Shown: one piece after another, positions 1 to 10,752 of the stretch
Layout of the letters: each line of letters opens with the position of its first letter
How positions within the stretch are numbered: the stretch's first letter is position 1
Assembly (NCBI RefSeq): GCF_963678635.1
Contig: NC_087066.1
Location: forward strand, 31,563,301-31,627,300
DNA: 64,000 nucleotides
Reading direction: 5' to 3'
Origin: Symsagittifera roscoffensis
Taxonomy: Eukaryota; Xenacoelomorpha; Acoela; Convolutidae
Translations under genes and position numbers: made by a program
Notes under the pieces: generated by a model
What the model was told of the DNA's origin: nothing
The model's database searches: none
What the model saw: the letters and a program-made list of their open reading frames with translations, nothing else

Positions 1-2824
1 TATAATTTTCGTTCCGCTATCCAGTTTTGAATAAAGATTATCGGAATGATTGTCTTAAAAACAAAGAAATGCTGTAGAATTTTGAGAGTTACAAGGAGGG
101 AATATCAAGGAAACCAATATTAAAAACGGCTTTCAATATTAAAGACGTTTACCGCTTCTGAAATCAGGAGCGGATTCAGCGCCCAAAAGTGGGTGTGTCC
201 GCTCTCACCTTCTCAAGGATTGAAATCTTTCGCCACCTATATGCAGTCATTGTGAAAGTATCTTTTCAGTTTCAACGAGTATCAGTTTAAGGGTTTCTCC
301 ACTTTGGTATTGTTTTAAGACCAGTGTTAAGGGAATAATAATAGGATTCTCAGAAATTTCATCAAAAATGAAACTTTTAGCAAGCTTTTGCAAATATGGA
401 ATCCTTTTATTGTTTTGTGAGCGCTGTAAAATCAAGGTTTAGAACTAATTTATATCACAGAAAATTTAGACAAAAAAAATTTATCGAAAAATCTGCTCTC
501 TCAAAAATTGCTATGAATTTTAATTTGAGATAAAATGTTGATTTAACAATTAAAAACTTCAGTTTTCAGCGAGAAATGTTTCCATAGAAATAAAGTGATG
601 GGACCAAAGTTGAGTACTCGCATTCAGTTTTAAGTGCTTATAATAGATTATACTATGATTTTAGTACCAGTCATACTAAAATTGCGGAAAAATCAATTTT
701 AATCCATTCATAATCCATTTTACGCTTTTTGCAGACGTTGGTTTATATGAAAAAAGAGAAACTGTTTTAAAAGTTTTCAAATCAATTGAAATTTATAACT
801 TTTTTTTCTATTTCTTCTCCATTGGAGTTGTTTCATGATGCAAACTTTGAGTTTTTTTACCACCAAATTATCAGCACATTGCTTCAGTTTCCGAATTTAT
901 TCGGAAGATATATTTTTCGCCTATCGCGGGAACTTTTCAATTAATTTAAAAAGATCTCCATAAAACCTTGGTTTTGAGGTAAAATTTTGTGTATAGATGA
1001 ACAAAAGAGTGACAAAACATCAAATTTTTATAGATTTTATTATTGACAGAAAAATAATAACCCATAAAATGTAATTAAAGTATACTTTTGGTGAGACAAA
1101 ACTTTGGCAAAACAAGAGAATTTAATCAACTAAAATTGATTTATCAAGTTTTTCTATAAAAAGCGATGAATTTTAATCGATTATAAGAGATTGAAACTTC
1201 CTGGGAAATATCACGGTTATAATCAATTATAAATCGTTTAAACCCATAATTTTGGTAAATATAATCAATTATAATTGTCAAAAAATCAACATAATAATTC
1301 GTTATAATCGATTACCTACGCCAAAATTTGGATGTGGGCATACCTCTTGAACGAAGGACTGAATTCGCGAAAACTTTGTCATCCAATCAGAGCTCAGTAT
1401 TGAAAAATTAGATAAAAATAGGAGACAAAATTATTTAACCGCGACCGGTGCAATTTTCGTGAATGTTGCATTTTTGCTGCTCAAATTTTACATAATATGT
1501 AGAATTTATGCAATTCATTTACTGCAATCTGTAGCCAACAAAAACTTCCAAACTGGATGGAAATTTTATGTAGATAATCGAAACTTAATTTTTTGTGGCT
1601 ACTGAACAGAAACTATCTTTTTTTAATTAAGATTTGCAACTGGCAATACTTTGAAGCTAATTTGGACAAGAGTGCCTTAGCAACTTTTAAAATCGTTTTC
1701 GGTGGCTTCGTGTTTAACGCAATTTAATAGTGAAAAAGGTAAGAGGTTCGTGTCAAGCGACAGGAATGTATTTTTAGAAATCAGACTAGAAATATAGTGT
1801 TTTCAGATTTCTAGTCAAGATTAGATAGAAGTAATTCTCGTCGGTGTAAGAAATTTGCCGGGTACAGGCAGTTATTAAAAAGCTTTTGCCATGCATTTAA
1901 GCAACGCGTATTTCAATTTAACAAAACGTTTTGTGCCTCGAAAAGTTTCATTCCCTTTTTTCTGAAATCTGCAGCTGACTCACAGCGATGTAAATTTTTC
2001 AAAAGCTGGTAATGTTTAATTTCTAACATGGGTTCGTTTGAGATCATAGTTTTCAAGTCTATGATCTTTTCAAGACTTCCGCAATTTATTTTCAGGCTAT
2101 ACAGCGACTAATTTTCAGAATATTGAGCAAATTTTTAAGAATATCGCGACCAGTTTTCAGACTAGCACGATCGAAGTTCAAAATTCTTAGGTTTTGTCGG
2201 CGACTATAAAAACTTAACCAGACTATGATTTTTTTCTCGGAATTAACGTCGGCGCGAGCCTGAAGCTCTGTAAAAAAGGCAGCAAAAAACGCTCGCGATA
2301 AATTTGCTAGAGCATGGTGCATCAACCTGCCTGTTTTATTTCGTGTTCTCTCTCAGCCTGACAACCTTTCAGTTTCTCCTGTTCATCTTGCAGTCTACTC
2401 CACAGCCACGCACACACTTCGTTGTCCAGGTGAGACGACGACCCACCTCCGGATGTTGACAACTGGCGCAAATCAACTATATTTCGAGCCCCGCCCCCAA
2501 TTTTTTTTAAGAAATCGTTATTTTATTTCTTAATAGACTGCAAGGGACTGACCTGGTCAAGGAATTTTAAACAGTATCGCCCTGTGCTTGAAAACTTTTT
2601 GAGAAAAAAGCATCAATGTGAGTAACTTCAAAACTGTTTTAGGGTCATTTTTTCCATCCTGGGAGATAGATCAAAAAATCCAAAATTGAAATATCATTTT
2701 AAAGGGCGAGAAAAGAGAGAGCAAGGGCAATACACCTGAGCCAAAACTGCTTTTGTGTGCATTGTTTACCTTTAGTTTTTTCTGTTTTCGTTATTATAAG
2801 TTTCACTGAGGAGCTCAAAATAAA
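1..2824. other. A+T-rich non-coding stretch without a recognisable gene
   Basis: Both strands carry only short, biased open frames and no protein family is recognisable. Around 1340-1376 a degraded relative of the GCGAAGGACCGAAT repeat seen near 14-15 kb is visible. A cluster of palindromes at 1174-1315 is listed separately. Nothing else is supported. Confidence 0.6.
1174..1315. repeat. Cluster of four TAATCRATTA-type palindromes
   Basis: Within about 140 bases the palindromic core TAATCGATTA or TAATCAATTA, usually extended to TTATAATCRATTATAA, occurs at 1174-1186, 1217-1232, 1261-1273 and 1302-1315. The cores are spaced 40-45 bases apart. TAAT half sites in inverted orientation are typical of homeodomain dimer sites, and ATCRAT is the known Onecut core. 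A regulatory role is only inference; a degenerate tandem repeat would look the same. Confidence 0.4.
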
Positions 2825-3019
2825 TTAGTATCCCTTGTAAGTTGCATTCAGATCGCAATCTTGCTCCTGAAAAGAAACCACTTCACGTTCCGGCTGCAAC
2901 CGAGTCGATGAGTTTGTAAGTTGCTGTTTGCTCGTTTGCTTGACTGTTTTCAGGTTGCCTTTTGAAGCAACTGACCGGCCTGTTTCATCAAAAAACTTTG
3001 CATGGATTTCGTCCATCAT
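2825..3019 (-). CDS. Predicted terminal exon of an unrecognised gene
   Basis: On the minus strand a good acceptor (TTCATTTTAG) immediately precedes an open frame starting MMDEIHAKFFDETGR and ending at a TAA, 64 residues in all. The peptide is hydrophilic, rich in Lys, Gln and Ser, and looks like a cytosolic tail. It joins in phase 0 to the putative exon at 3202-3413 through a GTATCA donor, giving a 182-base intron. I do not recognise the family. The call rests on splice signals and protein-like composition, so it is tentative. Confidence 0.4.
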   Translation of the reverse strand: MMDEIHAKFFDETGRSVASKGNLKTVKQTSKQQLTNSSTRLQPEREVVSFQEQDCDLNATYKGY

Positions 3020-3201
3020 CTAAAATGAAAGTTGGTTTGTTGATTTGAAATCAAAACTCAAGCTTTTATTTACGAAAGAAAAAAGTTACTGAAAGAAAAA
3101 GAAAATGTTCAGAACAGTTTTACTTGAGGCTGAGCAAAAAATTTCGAAATATCGTTGAGCAGTAATCACCTGGGTCACGACAAAAAGCATTGATGTGATA
3201 C

Positions 3202-3413
3202 CCAATCGATGCTCGTTGAGCGTTCTTTGAGGTAGCTGTTTTGTTTGAAAAAGCAACCTAGGTCATACTTTTTCCCCACTATTTCGAGTGTAGTCGTCGC
3301 GACTAGAAACATGATATATCCTTTCCACGCTAAGCTGACTTCTGAATGAGCAATGGTGTCTATCAAAAACCTTTCAATAAAATGAAACGTTGTAGCACCG
3401 TAGTTCAGACCGC
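3202..3413 (-). CDS. Predicted internal exon of the same unrecognised gene, membrane-like
   Basis: The minus-strand frame is open across this stretch and reads GLNYGATTFHFIERF at its start. A hydrophobic segment (YIMFLVATTTLEIVG) follows, then a basic and aromatic stretch ending in ERSTSIDW. A candidate acceptor (TTTCACGCTAG) lies just upstream and a GTATCA donor at the end leaves phase 0, matching the next exon. The open frame continues upstream to 3666, but the acceptor suggests that part is intronic. One probable membrane span is visible. No earlier exon or family was identified. Confidence 0.38.
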
Positions 3414-3811
3414 CTAGCGTGAAATTTAGATAGGAAATTATTAAATATTTTGGTTGACACGAAACATTTGCGGCTAAATTTTGGCTAAAATTTGAATTGT
3501 AAAGAACGGATTGATAAATTTGTGGGCCTGATAAATTTTCAAATCGACCAAATTTATGCTTCAACCCAAATTGGAATGTTTTAATTTGCCACTTATGATT
3601 CAATGGGATGAAAAACATGGCGTTACAATTCCTCAAATTGGCCAATTGACATTTTACAAATCCCAAAAACTTAACAACAGTTGCAGGTGAATTACATTTT
3701 ACATGATGAGCTTAAAGCATCACTAGTTGTTTTCAGATGATATAAAAAAAAAACGTATAAAAAGATGATATAGCACTCTGCCGAAGTACTCTGCCGAATT
3801 ACAATGATATA

Positions 3812-4164
3812 ACACTCTGCCGAACACAACAGTGCCGGAAATGAAAACGTGTTCAACAGTGCCGAAAATTGAGGCTATTTGAAAATTTTGCGTTCTGTTT
3901 GCGAATTGTTGAAAGTTTGTTTGAATACTGTTTTGTTTTGAAGCGACAGACTTTGACAGTTTGCTGAAATAATTGTTTGTTCAGAAAAAATTTAAGACGC
4001 CGCGCTTGGGGAATTTTTCTTTGCTTAACGAGCGAAATAAATTAAAATGGCCATTTTTGACTGTTCAACTTCCGTCAATTTACATTAATTTACTTGCCAA
4101 GGATTTGGAACTAGTAAACACAGTATTCAAAATAATTTTCGGCACTGTTGTATTTCGGCAGTGT
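3812..4164. mobile_element. MITE-like element with CTCTGCCGAA termini
   Basis: The left end (3812-3838, ACACTCTGCCGAACACAACA and onward) is nearly the reverse complement of the right end (4140-4164), which gives 25-base terminal inverted repeats. The interior is A+T-rich and has no transposase frame. Two further short ACTCTGCCGAA motifs sit just left of the element (3773-3798), so ends have been duplicated or nested. No target-site duplication was clear. Confidence 0.55.
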
Positions 4165-4809
4165 TTTACTGCCCCGTTAAAACCTGTACTGGTTTGAAGG
4201 CTCATTTTAAATACAAAATTCTCAATTGAGATGCAGGGGTTTGTACATTGTTATGATTGGAGATGGTTGTAGCAAACATTTCACTTTTTAGCACCTCGTG
4301 CACAAGTTTTTGTATTTAATTTCGCAGATTTGTTTTGCCAAATTTATTGTGGCTACCCAACTATTTTGATCAGTGTAAATTGCTTAAGAGAATAGCTTTT
4401 AAGCAAATTTAGCAATCGACTTTTTTAGCAACCGACTTTAACAAAAATCCAGACTGTTTGGAGCCTTTGACAAATCAGTTAACTTTAGAACCTTTTGTTC
4501 GCAACAGTTATACCAATTGATTGGGAAACCCGAGGAGTTAAAAAACATTGACTTCTAAACATATATCAAACAATTTTTAACTGATATTCAAAAACATCTT
4601 ATTTGTATTGATTTTTTCTCAGTTAATTTAATATCAGTGGGTTGCCCAAAATTATATTGCCTTCTTTCATTCGGAAGCCATTTTTGCATGAGTAAATAAG
4701 TCGTTTCAGGCCAATACAAGTTTCAACTTTTTGGGGCCTTGTTGGCTTGGATGAGACTCGCCTAATGTTTACATAACAGCAGTTTCGATATTGAAAGAAA
4801 CAACGGGTT
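4165..4809. other. Anonymous A+T-rich DNA
   Basis: Between two MITEs I see no credible coding frame and no recognisable repeat boundary. Confidence 0.5.
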
Positions 4810-5006
4810 GGCTCTTTTTCTTTCCCCATCTGCGAGTTTTTACAAATAAAGCTATTGTTCACATTGTCCATTTGTTATGAGAATCGGCATGCAAACTTTT
4901 TAGGCCGTGGTAAACATAATTGATTTCCTTAATTAACTTTGTAAAACTCCTCGTTAAACCATAAAGTTGATGCGTATGTAAGGTTGTGGGAGAAGAAAAA
5001 AGAGCC
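4810..5006. mobile_element. GGCTCTTT-family MITE, copy 1
   Basis: The ends are GGCTCTTTTTCTTTCCCC on the left and its inverted counterpart ending AGAGCC on the right. Internal sequence such as the TTAAACCATAAAGTTGATG segment is shared with the copies at 5630, 8188 and 9813. The flanking octamers (AACGGGTT and AACCCGTT) agree at only six of eight bases, so the target-site duplication is eroded here. Open frames through it are shadows. Confidence 0.7.
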
Positions 5007-5395
5007 AACCCGTTTACTATTGTAAAGCAATTAAGATCCATGTCTATAACGCTCAAATGAAATGCTTGAATCGGGCGCATGACTTGCCAGTTTTTTTCGT
5101 TACTTACAACAAACAAAAAACTCATGATTACTCCGGAATAGTTAAATCTACCCTAGAAAACTTGCTAAAATTTCTTAGTTGAACAAATCCGGGAAGGATG
5201 AACCATTTAGTGGTTCAATTGTTCTTTTTAATAACAAATTTCTGAGATGCATTTTTTTTAATGCAGTGATCGAAGCCTTGTCATGGTTGAAAATAAGTTT
5301 TACGGCAGTTTTTACACTTTTTTGGGTATCGCGTAGATTTTTTTAAAATTTTTTTTTATTTTGTTTTTTTTTCCTCAAATTTTTGAATGTTTTTT

Positions 5396-5594
5396 GGCTC
5401 TTTCCCACATTTGGTTTTGAATTTTAAAAATGAATTATTTACATTCACAAGTTATTTACGTAAATAAATTTTTTAATGTGAACAAATTTGTTATTCGTAG
5501 CTTACATCGTAGCATCATGCATTCAGCCATAGTACCACGTGACACAACTATGATCATTTAAAAAATGAAATGTGGAGGGCAAGCGGAAAAAGGC
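5396..5594. mobile_element. GGCTCTTT-family MITE, copy 2
   Basis: This copy starts GGCTCTTTCCCACATTTGG and ends in the inverted sequence GGAAAAAGGC. It belongs to the subfamily with interior GCATCATGCATTCAGCCAT, also seen at 9350 and, as a fragment, at 11229-11310. T-rich flanks (TGTTTTTT and GTTTTTTT) allow a possible target-site duplication but are low in information. Confidence 0.6.
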
Positions 5595-5629
5595 GTTTTT
5601 TTTCTAAATCTATCAGTTAATCTAAATCT

Positions 5630-5818
5630 GGCTCTTTTTCTTTTCCCCCAACTGCAAATTTTTATAATTAAAGTTATTGTCATGAAAATTGTCATGCAGA
5701 CTGATTCGGTCATGACAAACATCTTTGGTTTTCATAATCAAACTTGTAAAACCCCTCGTTAGACTATAAACTTCATGGCCGTGTGAGTGAGGTGGGGGGG
5801 GGGGAAGGAAAAACAGCC
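5630..5818. mobile_element. GGCTCTTT-family MITE, copy 3
   Basis: The termini are GGCTCTTTTTCTTTTCCCCC and an inverted end closing in AACAGCC. The flanking octamers CTAAATCT and CTAAATCG match at seven of eight bases, supporting an 8-bp target-site duplication. The interior resembles copies 1, 4 and 8. Confidence 0.75.
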
Positions 5819-6503
5819 CTAAATCGTTCAGTTTAGAGCTGAATTAACTATGAAACGTCGAAGTTTTTCAACTTCTTAGCTACTGTAATTTTGGTAATCG
5901 CTTCTCTCTAACGCCGTTTTTTTTTAATGCGTACGAGACCTAAATTGAAACAAACCCTGTTATTCAACGATTCAATAGAAAACTGATTTTTTTTGCTTTT
6001 TCATTTGTCTACCGTTTTTAATTTGAAAAAATTCAATTTAAGTTTTTCAACATCTTTTTTCGACTTTTTGGTGGTTGATTCGACTAACGTCTACTTAACA
6101 AGTAAAATCTGCTGCAAACTTTCGCTGAATTGCAGTATCGCTAAATTGGTAAAAACAGCATTGAAACGTTACACACCTTTGTATTTTCAAAAAGAATGCT
6201 GAAATTACATACTTCCCATCGGTTTTGTGCGAAATGATTGTACACGTTTTTAAATCGATATTTAAAAACCATTTTTTCTCGAGATGATTTGCGCATGCTA
6301 GTAGAGGGTCAAGTTTGCTATCCATAAATTTATGCCAGTCCGGTATTAGGTAAATTTTGAGGTAGATTTTGTGGATATTTATAGTTTTTGAATGTGAGTC
6401 ATATTTTACAGACATGAGAGAAAAAAGCTGTACCAAAATCTTGTTTTTGCTAATACTTCTATATTTTGTTAGCTTTTCTATTAATTTTTAATGTATTTTA
6501 GTA

Positions 6504-6816
6504 AATTGGTTCAACCGTACTATCTTCCCCCTAAGAACCTACCGTAGACTCACCCCCTAGATTTTCTTTAAAATATTCATGTCAAACAAGCGCGCTGATT
6601 GAAATTTTTTAAAGGAGTACTTTTTTATACTGTTATTTCACAGAAGTAATATTCAAAATTATTTTTAGAATAACATTTTTGATTAATTAGATCAACTAAT
6701 TTTGTCCTCAAAGCTAATGTATGAAAAACCATTATTTTATCTGCCTAAATTGCACTAGGCTGGGAGAGAGGGGAGGGGTAGGGTAGGGGGAATTGTACGG
6801 TTGATTTAGCAATTGC
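6504..6816. mobile_element. MITE-like element with a G-rich right arm
   Basis: The left end (AATTGGTTCAACCGTACT near 6504, then CTTCCCCCTA) is matched by an inverted right end (TAGGGGGAATTGTACGGTTG near 6785-6802). The right arm carries an unusually G-rich run at 6762-6790 with at least four separated G3-G5 tracts. No transposase is encoded. The element boundaries are approximate. Confidence 0.5.
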
Positions 6817-8187
6817 AATGGTATCTGGTATCCTTAAAAAGTGGCAGAGCGTTCGGCAAAATTTTTTAAAGTTTTTTTTTCAGATAAAGCTTACTTGATT
6901 TTCACTTGAATCACTCAGGGTGAAAAAAGTCTTCTTCGATTATCAACAACTCGGCTTTTTAGCAATTGGAAGATTGATCAAACAGATGCGAATGAAATAG
7001 TTTATACCAAACACAGAAACCTTGTTAATAGACTTTCGAAAAATGCTAGGGACGGGTTATCAGAAAACAGTTTTTTGTAAATATGATATAGTAAAAACGT
7101 TAAGTCGAGGGTCAGCAGAACTTGGTAATTTTAAAACATTATTTGTTCAGTGGTCAGAATATTTTAAGAAATTACTCGAATTCAGGCCAATTACCAGAAA
7201 AGAACTTAGTGTGTCAATTGATAGTTCACAATTAAGAACGCTACCCGTCCTATGAATATAACATCATGGAGCAATAAATGTACAAAACTTATAACGGAAA
7301 AACACCTATAAAACGTAATAAATGAATTCATCAAGTCGAATACTTTTCCGGTTGAGCTAAAAAAATGCGTTCACTACAACCATTTATAAAAAAAAAAGAA
7401 AATGAAAGATTAACAGAAAATTATTTGCCAAGTTCTGTGACGCTAAGTTTTGCTTATTTTTATGTAAAAAATTAAAATGAACTCAATTAGCTGCATTTAA
7501 AGACAAAATAAGCTTTCAAAGATTTTGCAATACGGTTTTAAGCTCTTTTTCAGTTTCCCCATAAAATAAAAAAATAAATCTGTTCAGAAGTTGTTCATAC
7601 GAAGTTTCGAATGAAAGAAATGTTGTAAAAAATTGTTCACCTGTTCAAGCTGACACGTTTTGATGCAGTGTTTAAATTGAAAAGTCATTTTAAATAGACT
7701 TTTATAAATTGAATTTCAAGAAAAAATCATAGGCGAGAGCTGGAAAAGAGCCCGGTTTTTAAAAAAAGAAGTCTGATCTCGACGCTGTATTTTTGTTAAA
7801 GGAAATATTGAAAATTAATAGTTACAATGGAGATATGCCTGTAGTTATTTTTTTTGGATCTTGTTGAAGCGTTCAGTTCCCTATTACACGATATTTTTAT
7901 CAAAAAAATGAAGAAATGGGTTTCTCAAAAACGGCTGTAACTCTTTTCAAGTTTTTTTTTGAAAAATCGCCATCAGGCAGTAAAATTTGTAAATACAATG
8001 TCCGAATGAGGACAGTTCTCGGAACAATAGTTTTCAAGTGATACCAGCATTTCATAATTTGCAAATGATACCAGTCTGATAGTGAGCCATAAAGCTCCAA
8101 CATTTTCGCAAGAACAGGCTTAAAAAATGCTAGATGACATCGACGATGCTTGCATGAAAAAGAATAGTCTCTCTTTGAAATCAGATT
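6817..8187. other. Anonymous A+T-rich DNA
   Basis: The short open frames here have no recognisable domain, splice context or codon signature. I see no repeat boundaries. Confidence 0.5.
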
Positions 8188-8384
8188 GGTTCTTTTTCCT
8201 TCCCCCCACCTGCATATTTGTATGATTAAAATAACTGCTTACATTGTTCGATTGTCATGAAAATTGACAAAAAGACTAATTAGGCTATGAAAAACATATT
8301 TGGTCTTCATAATTAACCTTGTAAAACCACTAATTAGACCATACATTTGATGCTCGTATGAGGTGGTGGGGGGGGGGAAGAGCC
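8188..8384. mobile_element. GGCTCTTT-family MITE, copy 4
   Basis: The left end is GGTTCTTTTTCCTTCCCCCC and the right end is G-rich, closing in AAGAGCC. The flanks AATCAGAT and AATCAGGT match at seven of eight bases when offset by one position. The interior aligns by eye with the copy at 9813-10010. Confidence 0.72.
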
Positions 8385-8752
8385 AATCAGGTTAAATAGC
8401 ACTTTTTTATTAGTAAGAATTAAAGAAAATAATTGGTGCCACGTGTAGTTTAATTTCTACAATTGATTGTTTGTAAAATTAATCAATCCATGATTTGTTT
8501 TATTAATTGAGAGTTTCTATGAAAGTAACATGTACTGCTTGAAACAAAAAATAGCAGCAACAACCGTAAACTATTAGCCAGTTTCATTGCAAATCATTTG
8601 ATTCAGTACTGGTGTTTTTTGTGCGATGTTTTTGTTCATTTTCTCAGTAAAATTGTTATACTGCCATAAAACGTGTCAGCGTCAACAAATGAACAATTTT
8701 TTACAACATTTATAACATACAAGTTGCCGTATGGGCAATTTAAATTTTTTTA

Positions 8753-8935
8753 AACTCTTTTTCCTTTTCCCCCGACATCACGTAACGAGTAGTTTAACGC
8801 AGTCGATTATAAAGAAAAAATTTGTTTGTCATGGCTGCATGTCAATAGGTCTAATAAGTCTGCATGTCAACTTTCATGACGATCGGACAAAATTTCCTTG
8901 TAAATTTTTGCAGGTTGGGGGAAAAGAAAAAAGCC
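8753..8935. mobile_element. GGCTCTTT-family MITE, copy 5, reverse orientation
   Basis: The termini are AACTCTTTTTCCTTTTCCCC and GGGGGAAAAGAAAAAAGCC. The interior corresponds to the reverse complement of copies 4 and 8 (the TGCATGTCAACTTTCATGA segment). The flanks TTTTTTTA and TTTTGTTA agree at seven of eight bases. Confidence 0.65.
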
Positions 8936-9018
8936 TTTTGTTATAATTTATTAGGGGAATGCGAAACTGGAGAAGAGTCAAATTTTAAAGACATTATGAG
9001 ACACCGAATGGCTCGTTC

Positions 9019-9238
9019 GGCTCTTTTCCACTTTCCCCCTTACCTTTCAAAATACCGAACTTTATGTTTGTTTTACGCGTAATTACGGCTAAATACGTGA
9101 TGTTACGCTGTTAAGTATGAAGAACAAATCTGTTCATAATTGTCAATTTGTTCACCATGCCAATTTTCATTGCATTATGACAACGTTAAATAAGGTTTTC
9201 AAAAATTAATTTGAAGGGGGGGAAACTGGAAAAATGCC
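9019..9238. mobile_element. GGCTCTTT-family MITE, copy 6
   Basis: The element runs from GGCTCTTTTCCACTTTCCCC to the inverted end AACTGGAAAAATGCC. It is bounded on both sides by the identical octamer GCTCGTTC (9011-9018 and 9239-9246), a perfect 8-bp target-site duplication. Confidence 0.85.
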
Positions 9239-9349
9239 GCTCGTTCGCATATTTCAAAGCTTTGCAAGTAGTTTTTTTTGTTTGCAATGTCTAGTCGTTT
9301 AAAAAATGCATGTAGACTAACTGAGCCATGAAATTACATATTTGATATT

Positions 9350-9558
9350 GGCTCTTTTTTAGTCCCCCAAATTTGATTTTCAAGTTTGAAAAACTGATTT
9401 AACATTAACATAATGGAATGAAGTTTTGCATGGTGAACAATCAAACTATTTTGATCAGATCTGGTTTTCATATTTCACATCATAATATCACGCATTTGGC
9501 CGTTAACCAACTATAAAAATTAAAACTATAAAATTTGGGTAAAAAGTTGAAAATAGCC
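9350..9558. mobile_element. GGCTCTTT-family MITE, copy 7
   Basis: The element begins GGCTCTTTTTTAGTCCCCC and ends GAAAATAGCC. The identical octamer TTGATATT flanks it (9342-9349 and 9559-9566). The interior defines the second subfamily, with the motif ATCACGCATTTGGCCGT. Confidence 0.85.
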
Positions 9559-9812
9559 TTGATATTCATACTTACTCTGTAAAATCCCTCGTTAAACCAC
9601 AAAATTGAAGCGGCTGTTTTTCGATTTCCACCTTTGCATTTCATTTTTGAAAAATTAGTTTTCATAGTCATAATGCAATGAAACTAGGCGTGGTGTATTA
9701 ACTAACAATTGCGAATAGATTTGTTTTTCAACCTTACGCGTTTAGCCATAAAAACGTAAAAAAAACTTTAAACAGAAAATTTGAAAGATGGGTTGAACAG
9801 GAAAAATCCCTT

Positions 9813-10010
9813 GGCTCTTATTCCTTTTCCCCCACATGCAACTTTTATAATTAAAATAACTGTTCAAATTGTCCAATTGTTATGAAAATTCACATGCAGA
9901 CTAATTAAGCCATGAAAAACATATTTGGTCTTTATAATCAACCTTGTGAAACCAGTCGTTAGACCATAAAATTGATGCTCATGAGAGGTGGGGGAAAAGG
10001 AAAAAGAGCC
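9813..10010. mobile_element. GGCTCTTT-family MITE, copy 8 (best preserved)
   Basis: The terminal inverted repeats are GGCTCTTATTCCTTTTCCCC and its counterpart ending AAAAAGAGCC, about 27 bases long. Flanking octamers are identical (AATCCCTT at 9805-9812 and 10011-10018). It is 198 bp long with no coding capacity. The 8-bp duplication points to a hAT-, P- or Merlin-type transposase acting in trans; none is encoded in the window. Confidence 0.88.
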
Positions 10011-10036
10011 AATCCCTTTAGCCGAATTCGTTTTTC

Positions 10037-10235
10037 CAAAGTGAAAATGAAATGTGGTGGGCGTTGGAAAATGAGCCCAAATTTCGTATACATTCATTCA
10101 TCATAGGGTTCAAATTGACAAAACCCCAGATTTGTTCTTCAAATTTAATATCATATCACCACACATTTAGCCATAATAGCAAGTAAGACAACTATAAAAA
10201 TGGGAAATTTGAAGATTGGGGGATAGAAAAGAGCC
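10037..10235. mobile_element. Partial, rearranged GGCTCTTT-family MITE sequence
   Basis: The right part (ATATCACCACACATTTAGCCA, then GGATAGAAAAGAGCC ending at 10235) matches the second MITE subfamily. The left end is not the expected terminus. An extra GGAAAATGAGCC end near 10068-10079 indicates two overlapping or nested copies. Confidence 0.5.
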
Positions 10236-10485
10236 AAAATTGAATCTAACCTGGTTGCTGGGAACTTGAACCCTGGGGATCAAGGAGGACATCACTATAA
10301 AAATACTACACTGACATATTGATAATTATTCCCAGATACACACTGAAGTGCCAATCATAATTGAGTGAGAGAACCGTTTAATACGTCGAGGTTTTAGTCA
10401 AAATCTGCAAATATTTTTAACCATTTGGTGGTCAAAACTACAAACTGAGTCATAATTTGATTAATAATCTTTGTGCGACTTTTTT

Positions 10486-10734
10486 TCAAAAGCAAACTTG
10501 AAGCAAACACGTGGAGATTATCCTCATGTACACGTGCTTTGTGTGTGATTGTTCTGGACCAGCAGCAGATCTACTAATCACACCCAGGTGCTGCTTGAGC
10601 TGTGCTTGGAATGCAGATACAAACATACCAGAACTGAATGGCTTAGGCTTTTTTCCAATCCCTTCATTAAGCATCAATTTCCCACAATTTCTTAAAACAG
10701 TGCTGGCAAAGGTACATGGATAAAACACATGCAA
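10486..10734 (-). other. Open frame of unknown status
   Basis: The minus-strand frame is open for 82 codons and reads protein-like in the middle (KPKPFSSGMFVSAFQAQL, then HLGVISRSAAGPEQ). Base composition is less A+T-rich than in its neighbours. The plus strand is also open for 70 codons. No family is recognisable and no convincing splice pair defines an exon. It could be an exon, a domesticated fragment or chance. Confidence 0.2.
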
Positions 10735-10752
10735 GAGGGAACTTGTAGCTCT

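Noticed and set aside
6095-6436. 113-codon minus-strand open frame
   Set aside because: No domain, start context or splice support. Its composition fits chance in A+T-rich DNA next to a MITE.
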